Assembly: GCA_002323245.1 (NCBI GenBank)
Contig: DCPU01000011.1
Location: 1-64,000 of the forward strand
From: Mariprofundus sp. UBA1536
GTDB taxonomy: Bacteria > Pseudomonadota > Zetaproteobacteria > Mariprofundales > Mariprofundaceae
Direction: 5' to 3'
DNA length: 64,000 nucleotides
In this document: piece by piece, positions 59,343 to 64,000 of the stretch
How the letters are laid out: each line of letters begins with the position of its first letter
How positions within the stretch are numbered: the stretch's first letter is position 1
Made by a program: the position numbers and the translations under genes
Notes under the pieces: generated by a model
Databases searched by the model: none
What the model saw: only the letters and a program-made list of their open reading frames with translations
Told to the model about the DNA's origin: nothing

Positions 59343-61898
59343 ATGGAAGAACAACTAAACCCCGCCCGACCTGTACTCATTGAAGATGAGATGAGGAGTT
59401 CATACCTTGATTACGCCATGAGCGTGATTATTGGTAGGGCGCTTCCAGATGCCAGAGATGGCTTAAAACCGGTGCATCGCCGCATTCTTTTTGCGATGCA
59501 AGACCTTGGTTCTACCAATGACAAACCCTACAAAAAATCTGCGCGCATCGTGGGTGACGTGATTGGTAAGTATCACCCGCATGGTGATACCGCTGTATAT
59601 GACGCCGTGGTACGTATGGCACAGCCTTGGAGCATGCGTCATGTGCTTGTCGATGGTCAGGGTAACTTCGGCTCAGTCGATGGCGATTCTCCGGCTGCGA
59701 TGCGTTACACCGAATCACGTATGAGCAAACTATCAGCTGAATTGCTTGCCGATTTAGATAAAGACACCGTTGATTTTGGCCCCAACTATGACGAGTCACT
59801 TTCTGAACCCAAAGTGTTGCCTGCTAAGTTCCCTAACCTGTTGGTCAATGGTTCGCAAGGTATTGCGGTCGGTATGGCCACCAATATTCCGCCACACAAC
59901 TTGGGCGAAGCGATTAATGCGATTATTGCGTTGAGCGAGAATATCGACATTGATGATGAAGAATTGATGCAAATCATGCCTGGCCCAGATTTCCCAACAG
60001 GTGGCTTTATTTATGGCCGCCAAGGCATGCGTGATGCTTTCGTTTCTGGTCGTGGTTCGGTTACCATGCGCGCGCGCGCCGTGGTTGAGCGCAACAAACG
60101 TACTGGCCGCGAATCGTTGGTGGTAACTGAGCTTCCTTATCAGGTTAACAAAGCCAAACTGTTCAAAACCATTTCCGAGCTGGCCCGCGATAAGAAAATC
60201 GAAGGCATTGCAGAAATTCGCGATGAGTCTGACCGCGATGGCATGCGTCTTGTCATCGACATGAAAAAGAATGAAGTACCCGAAATCATTCTTAACAACC
60301 TCTACAAACAAACACCGATGCAATGCAACTTTAGCGGCAATTATCTGGCATTGATTGATGGTCAGCCTAAGCTTTGTGGTGTGCGCGAGTTCTTACTTCA
60401 CTTCCTTGATCATCGCCGCCAAGTAGTTACCCGTCGCTGCTTGTTTGATTTGGCCAAAGCCGAAGCGCGTTTGCATATCTTAGAAGGTTTGCTTATTGCC
60501 TTGGATAATATTGATGCAGTCATCAAGCTTATTCGCGCCAGCCAAAACGGCACCGAAGCCAAAGAAGGTTTGTGTTCCGCATTTAAGTTATCTGAAAAAC
60601 AGGCGCAAGCTATTTTGGATATGCGTTTGCAACGTTTGACTGGCCTTGAGTATGACAAAATCAAAGCTGAGTTCGATGAAACACAAACGTTGATTACTTA
60701 TCTCAAATCTATCCTTGCTGACGAAACCCTGCTGCTCAAAGTAATTATTGATGAGCTGATTGAAGTGCGCGACAAATATGCCGACCCACGCCGTTCAGAA
60801 ATTATTGATGAAACAGCCGAGCTATCCGTTGAAGATTTGATTACCGAAGAAGACATGGTGGTGACCATCTCCAATGAAGGTTACATCAAGCGTAATGCCA
60901 TTACCCTCTACCGTGCCCAACATCGCGGCGGCAAAGGCAAAACAGCGATGACCACCAAAGATGAAGATTTTGTTGAGCAACTTATGGTGGCTTCAACACA
61001 TGATTACCTGCTCTTCTTCTCCGACAAAGGCCGCGTTTTCCGCACCAAGGTGTATGAAGTTCCGCAAGCTGGCCGCACAGCCCGCGGTAAAGCATTGGTT
61101 AACTTATTACCCGTAGAAAAAGATGAGAAAATCTCAGCTACCTTGGCAGTACGTGAATTTGACGAAAACCAATTCATCATCATGGCCACCAGCAAAGGCA
61201 TCATTAAAAAGACCAACCTTGCTGAATATCGCAACATCCGCGCCAATGGTATTATTGCTATTCGCTTGGATGATGAAGATGATTTGATTGCTGTGTCTCT
61301 ATCCAATGGTGAATCCGATATCATGTTGGCCACCAGTGGTGGTAAAGCTATTCGCTTTAGCGAACATGATGTGCGCGCATTGGGTCGCAGCACCCGCGGT
61401 GTGACAGGCATTCGTATGGCCAAAGATACTCATTTGATTTCGATGACAGTGGTTGAGAATGAAGCCACGCTGCTTGCTGTTTCACAAAACGGTTATGGTA
61501 AACGCACAGCTGTTTCGGAATACAACACTCAAAAACGTGGCGGACAAGGTGTATTCACACTCAAAACTGGCGGTCGCAATGGTGATATGATTGCGGCGCT
61601 ACAAGTGCTTGATGAAGACCAGGTGATGATGATGACCGACACCGGGCGCTTGGTGCGTATCCGCATGGATAAGATGTCGATTATTGGCCGCAACACGCAA
61701 GGCGTAAAACTCATCGATTGTGATCCTAAAGAACGCGTCATTGGTGCTGTGCGTGTGGTTGAAAAACAAGATGACAGTGAAAACCGTGACGTGATTGATA
61801 GTGATTACGATAGCGAATATGACGAAGACGACATGCAAGGTACCGCAACTGAGCTTGAAGGCGAAGCTAACGATATTGATGAAGGTGATGATGCATGA
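59343..61898 (+). CDS. gyrA: DNA gyrase subunit A
   Basis: An 851-residue type II topoisomerase subunit. The quinolone-resistance region reads GKYHPHGDTAVYDAVVRM, with Thr at position 83 (Ser in E. coli; Thr is the natural residue in several proteobacteria) and Asp87. Catalytic Tyr122 lies in AAMRYTESRMS. The C-terminal wrapping domain has the GyrA box (QHRGGKGKTAM). The protein ends in a long acidic tail (DSDYDSEYDEDDMQG and further), as in other gyrases. GGAG lies 9 bases before the ATG. It overlaps serS by 4 bases; ParC would lack the GyrA box. Confidence 0.98.
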   Translation: MEEQLNPARPVLIEDEMRSSYLDYAMSVIIGRALPDARDGLKPVHRRILFAMQDLGSTNDKPYKKSARIVGDVIGKYHPHGDTAVYDAVVRMAQPWSMRHVLVDGQGNFGSVDGDSPAAMRYTESRMSKLSAELLADLDKDTVDFGPNYDESLSEPKVLPAKFPNLLVNGSQGIAVGMATNIPPHNLGEAINAIIALSENIDIDDEELMQIMPGPDFPTGGFIYGRQGMRDAFVSGRGSVTMRARAVVERNKRTGRESLVVTELPYQVNKAKLFKTISELARDKKIEGIAEIRDESDRDGMRLVIDMKKNEVPEIILNNLYKQTPMQCNFSGNYLALIDGQPKLCGVREFLLHFLDHRRQVVTRRCLFDLAKAEARLHILEGLLIALDNIDAVIKLIRASQNGTEAKEGLCSAFKLSEKQAQAILDMRLQRLTGLEYDKIKAEFDETQTLITYLKSILADETLLLKVIIDELIEVRDKYADPRRSEIIDETAELSVEDLITEEDMVVTISNEGYIKRNAITLYRAQHRGGKGKTAMTTKDEDFVEQLMVASTHDYLLFFSDKGRVFRTKVYEVPQAGRTARGKALVNLLPVEKDEKISATLAVREFDENQFIIMATSKGIIKKTNLAEYRNIRANGIIAIRLDDEDDLIAVSLSNGESDIMLATSGGKAIRFSEHDVRALGRSTRGVTGIRMAKDTHLISMTVVENEATLLAVSQNGYGKRTAVSEYNTQKRGGQGVFTLKTGGRNGDMIAALQVLDEDQVMMMTDTGRLVRIRMDKMSIIGRNTQGVKLIDCDPKERVIGAVRVVEKQDDSENRDVIDSDYDSEYDEDDMQGTATELEGEANDIDEGDDA

Positions 61899-63187
61899 TC
61901 GATCGCAAAGAGCTGCGGGTAAATGCCGCAGCAATGGAACAAGCGCTATCCAAACGTGGCGAAAAAGCAGTCAATGCATCATCAGCTTGGGGCGTAGCCT
62001 TATCACTGGATGAAAAACAACGCTTATTAAAAACCGAAGCTGAAAGCTTACAAGCTGAACGCAATCGCGTTTCTAAAATTATTGGTCAGAAAAAAGCAAC
62101 CGGCGAAGATGCCTCAGCTGAGCTCCATAGCATGGGTGATGTAGGCAAACGCGCCAAGGTTTTGGATGCCGAAGCCAAAGAAGCAGAAGCAGCTTTTGCA
62201 ATGACCTTGCTGGAAATTCCAAATATCCCCCACGCTTCTGTGCCTGAAGGCAAAGATGAGAATGACAACGAAGAAATCCGTGTTTGGGGAAATCCGCGTC
62301 ATGATGAAGTGCCTGCCCATTGGGATATTGGCGAATCCTTGGGCATCATCGACTTTGATGCTGGCACTAAACTCGCAGGCAGTCGCTTCTCGGTATTGCG
62401 TGGTGCTGGAGCGCGTTTAGAGCGCGCTTTGATTCAATTCATGCTCGATAAACATGCCGATGTGAATGGTTACGATGAAGTTTGGGTGCCGGCTATTGCT
62501 AATCGCAAAACCATGACGGGCACGGGTCAGCTACCCAAGTTTGAAGAAGATTTGTATGCGCTCACAGGTGAAGATGCATTTTTGATTCCAACGGCTGAAG
62601 TACCGGTGACCAATTTGTATCAAGATATGATTCTCGATGCCTCGCAATTACCCATCAAACATTGTGCTTATACTGCATGTTTTCGCCGTGAAGCGGGATC
62701 GGCTGGACGCGACACCCGCGGCATTATCCGTCAGCATCAATTTGATAAAGTTGAGTTGGTACAACTGGTGCAACCAGAAAATGCGCTTACAGCCCTGGAT
62801 GAATTATTATCGCATGCTGTCAGCATTTTAGAATCGTTAAACCTACCTTACCGTTTGGTGAATTTGTGCGCTGGCGACCTTGGCTTTTCCGCTGAAAAAA
62901 CTTTTGATTTGGAAGTTTGGTTGCCGAGTCAAAACACCTACCGCGAAATTTCTTCATGCTCATCGTTTGGCCAATTTCAAGGCCGCCGCGCAGGTATTCG
63001 CGTACGTGACGACCAAGGTAAACCCCAAGCTGTGGCTACCATCAATGGTTCGGGCTTAGCAGTTGGCCGCACCATGGTCGCGATTTTGGAAAACTACTGG
63101 CAAAAAGATGGCTCCGTAAAAATCCCTGAAGCCTTGCAATCCTACATGGGTGGCATGACAGCAATCACACCAAAGGTGACGGCATGA
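61895..63187 (+). CDS. serS: Seryl-tRNA synthetase
   Basis: A 430-residue class II synthetase that charges tRNA-Ser. The N-terminal coiled coil (residues 25-110, LLKTEAESLQAERNRVSKII) is the tRNA-binding arm. Motif 2 (FRREAGSAGRDTRGIIRQHQF) and motif 3 (GSGLAVGRTMVAILENYW) are complete, as is the serine-binding TAEVPVTNLYQD. The start overlaps the gyrA stop (ATGA) and the stop overlaps the bamD start by 4 bases. Confidence 0.98.
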   Translation: MIDRKELRVNAAAMEQALSKRGEKAVNASSAWGVALSLDEKQRLLKTEAESLQAERNRVSKIIGQKKATGEDASAELHSMGDVGKRAKVLDAEAKEAEAAFAMTLLEIPNIPHASVPEGKDENDNEEIRVWGNPRHDEVPAHWDIGESLGIIDFDAGTKLAGSRFSVLRGAGARLERALIQFMLDKHADVNGYDEVWVPAIANRKTMTGTGQLPKFEEDLYALTGEDAFLIPTAEVPVTNLYQDMILDASQLPIKHCAYTACFRREAGSAGRDTRGIIRQHQFDKVELVQLVQPENALTALDELLSHAVSILESLNLPYRLVNLCAGDLGFSAEKTFDLEVWLPSQNTYREISSCSSFGQFQGRRAGIRVRDDQGKPQAVATINGSGLAVGRTMVAILENYWQKDGSVKIPEALQSYMGGMTAITPKVTA

Positions 63188-63897
63188 AACACCTCATAAC
63201 CGTACTTTGTCTGATTGCGTTATCAGCATGCGCGAGCAAACCTTTGGAATTGAGTAAATCAGCAGAACTCGATTATGAACGCGCATTGCACATGGTTGAG
63301 ATTGATGAAAATGCCAAGGCCATTCTTTTTCTTGAGAAATTTTCAGCCAAGTATCCTTATAGCCAATATGCTTCATTGGCTGAATTGCTGCGCTTAAAAG
63401 CTGCTTACAACGACGGGCAATACATTTTAAGTGAAGTATTAAGCCAGCGCTTTGTTGATGCTCATCCTGATTATCTATATGTCCGTTATTTGCATGCAAT
63501 GAGCTTGTACAAACAATCATCAAGCGCACTACTTGATCAACAATTCTCACACAAAGCCCGCGAAGCATTTCAGCAATTAAACCAAGCATACCCAAGTAAC
63601 CCTTATACAGCTGATATTCAAAAAATGCTGCAAATCCTCACCAATCGTGTTGCATCCTATGAAACCACGGTAGGCAAGTTTTATTTAGATAAGCAATTGT
63701 ATGTCGCCGCTGCAAATCGTTTCATTCTGGTAAAAAATGAGTATCTCGATGCCAATCGCGCCGATGAAGCACTTCATTATTTGGTGACCACTTACTTAGC
63801 GCTAGAGCAACCAGCCTATGCGAAAGAAGTACAAAGTTTGCTAGACGAACATTTCGCATCAAGCCCATGGCGGAATATAAGCAGCGATAGCAACTAA
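63184..63897 (+). CDS. bamD: BamD outer-membrane assembly lipoprotein
   Basis: A 237-residue lipoprotein with lipobox LSAC (Cys16) and TPR-like helical repeats, the profile of BamD/ComL: residues 28-60 read LDYERALHMVEIDENAKAIL, then FSAKYPYSQYASLAELLRLK and ALHYLVTTYLALEQPAYAKE. BamD is part of the beta-barrel assembly machine at the outer membrane. Start overlaps serS. The family call rests on repeat pattern and length, which are typical. Confidence 0.88.
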   Translation: MKHLITVLCLIALSACASKPLELSKSAELDYERALHMVEIDENAKAILFLEKFSAKYPYSQYASLAELLRLKAAYNDGQYILSEVLSQRFVDAHPDYLYVRYLHAMSLYKQSSSALLDQQFSHKAREAFQQLNQAYPSNPYTADIQKMLQILTNRVASYETTVGKFYLDKQLYVAAANRFILVKNEYLDANRADEALHYLVTTYLALEQPAYAKEVQSLLDEHFASSPWRNISSDSN

Positions 63898-63902
63898 ACC
63901 CA

Positions 63903-64000
63903 ATGCGCGTTTACATTTTTTTATTGGTCCTTCTTTTGGTTTCGTGCACTGATGCCTATAAAGATGAAATTACTCAGCTTTTAGATAGCCGCGACCTCAG
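63903..64000 (+). CDS. Lipoprotein gene cut by the window edge (partial)
   Basis: MRVYIFLLVLLLVSCTDA is a lipoprotein signal (LVSC, Cys15), followed by YKDEITQLLDSRDL before the sequence ends. It starts 5 bases after bamD on the same strand, so it is the next gene of the gyrA-serS-bamD unit. Too short to name. Confidence 0.6.
   Translation, partial: MRVYIFLLVLLLVSCTDAYKDEITQLLDSRDL

Noticed and set aside
1..64000. CRISPR arrays, tRNA or rRNA genes, insertion sequences
   Set aside because: No regularly spaced repeats, cloverleaf-like segments or transposase genes were seen; the gaps between genes are too short for most of these.

Overview
The window reads as chromosome of a Gram-negative proteobacterium: two-membrane machinery (RND efflux pump, TolQRA, BamD, many lipoprotein signals), RuvAB, ClpA, Mfd, GyrA, SerS and a diheme cytochrome c peroxidase, with nearly all intergenic gaps under 200 bases and many ATGA/GTGA overlaps. 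The gene set would fit the Zetaproteobacteria or a related proteobacterial lineage, but nothing here fixes the class; that placement is inference. No rRNA, tRNA, CRISPR array or insertion sequence was recognised.

Layout. 1-6.3 kb: end of an unknown gene, an ankyrin-repeat protein and a complete RND tripartite efflux operon. 6.4-13.3 kb (+): metG, a DUF2062 membrane protein, a fructosamine-kinase-family protein, an AddA/RecB-like helicase-nuclease and a CBS-pair protein. 13.3-24.2 kb (-): ruvA-ruvB-ybgC-tolQ-tolR-tolA, a zinc-ribbon/Ser-Thr-kinase/HDOD fusion, trmO, clpA and a secreted subtilase. 24.4-29.8 kb (-): unknown lipoprotein, hydrolase-OsmC fusion, PAP2 lipoprotein and three genes each broken by a one-base homopolymer frameshift, plus a 10-G tract in front of the lipoprotein gene. 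29.8-34.8 kb (-): DUF1456 gene, mfd, a small unknown gene, PPK2. 34.9-40.3 kb (-): a redox/sulfur block (ArsR regulator, DUF2892 membrane protein, three single-domain rhodaneses, glutaredoxin-DUF302 fusion, OsmC protein) followed by cytochrome c peroxidase, two methyltransferase-like proteins and a small membrane protein. 40.3-42.3 kb (-): K+-channel/TrkA protein with a DUF6394 protein.

42.4-45.75 kb is the accessory part: two tandem paralogous 58-residue proteins, a YjfB-family protein behind a sigma-28-like promoter, a ParDE toxin-antitoxin pair, a 307-base non-coding stretch packed with nested inverted repeats, and a three-gene MqsR toxin - MqsA antitoxin - SecB-like chaperone (TAC) module whose first gene starts 26 bases after the metH stop. 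This TAC module beside ParDE is the most interesting system in the window.

45.75-64 kb returns to core metabolism: metH, a cyclic-nucleotide-binding protein divergent from a stand-alone CZB protein, an aminotransferase with a giant FAD/Fe-S oxidoreductase (DUF3683 type), malic enzyme (maeB), a Crp-family regulator, gyrA-serS-bamD in one overlapping operon, and the start of another lipoprotein gene cut by the window edge.
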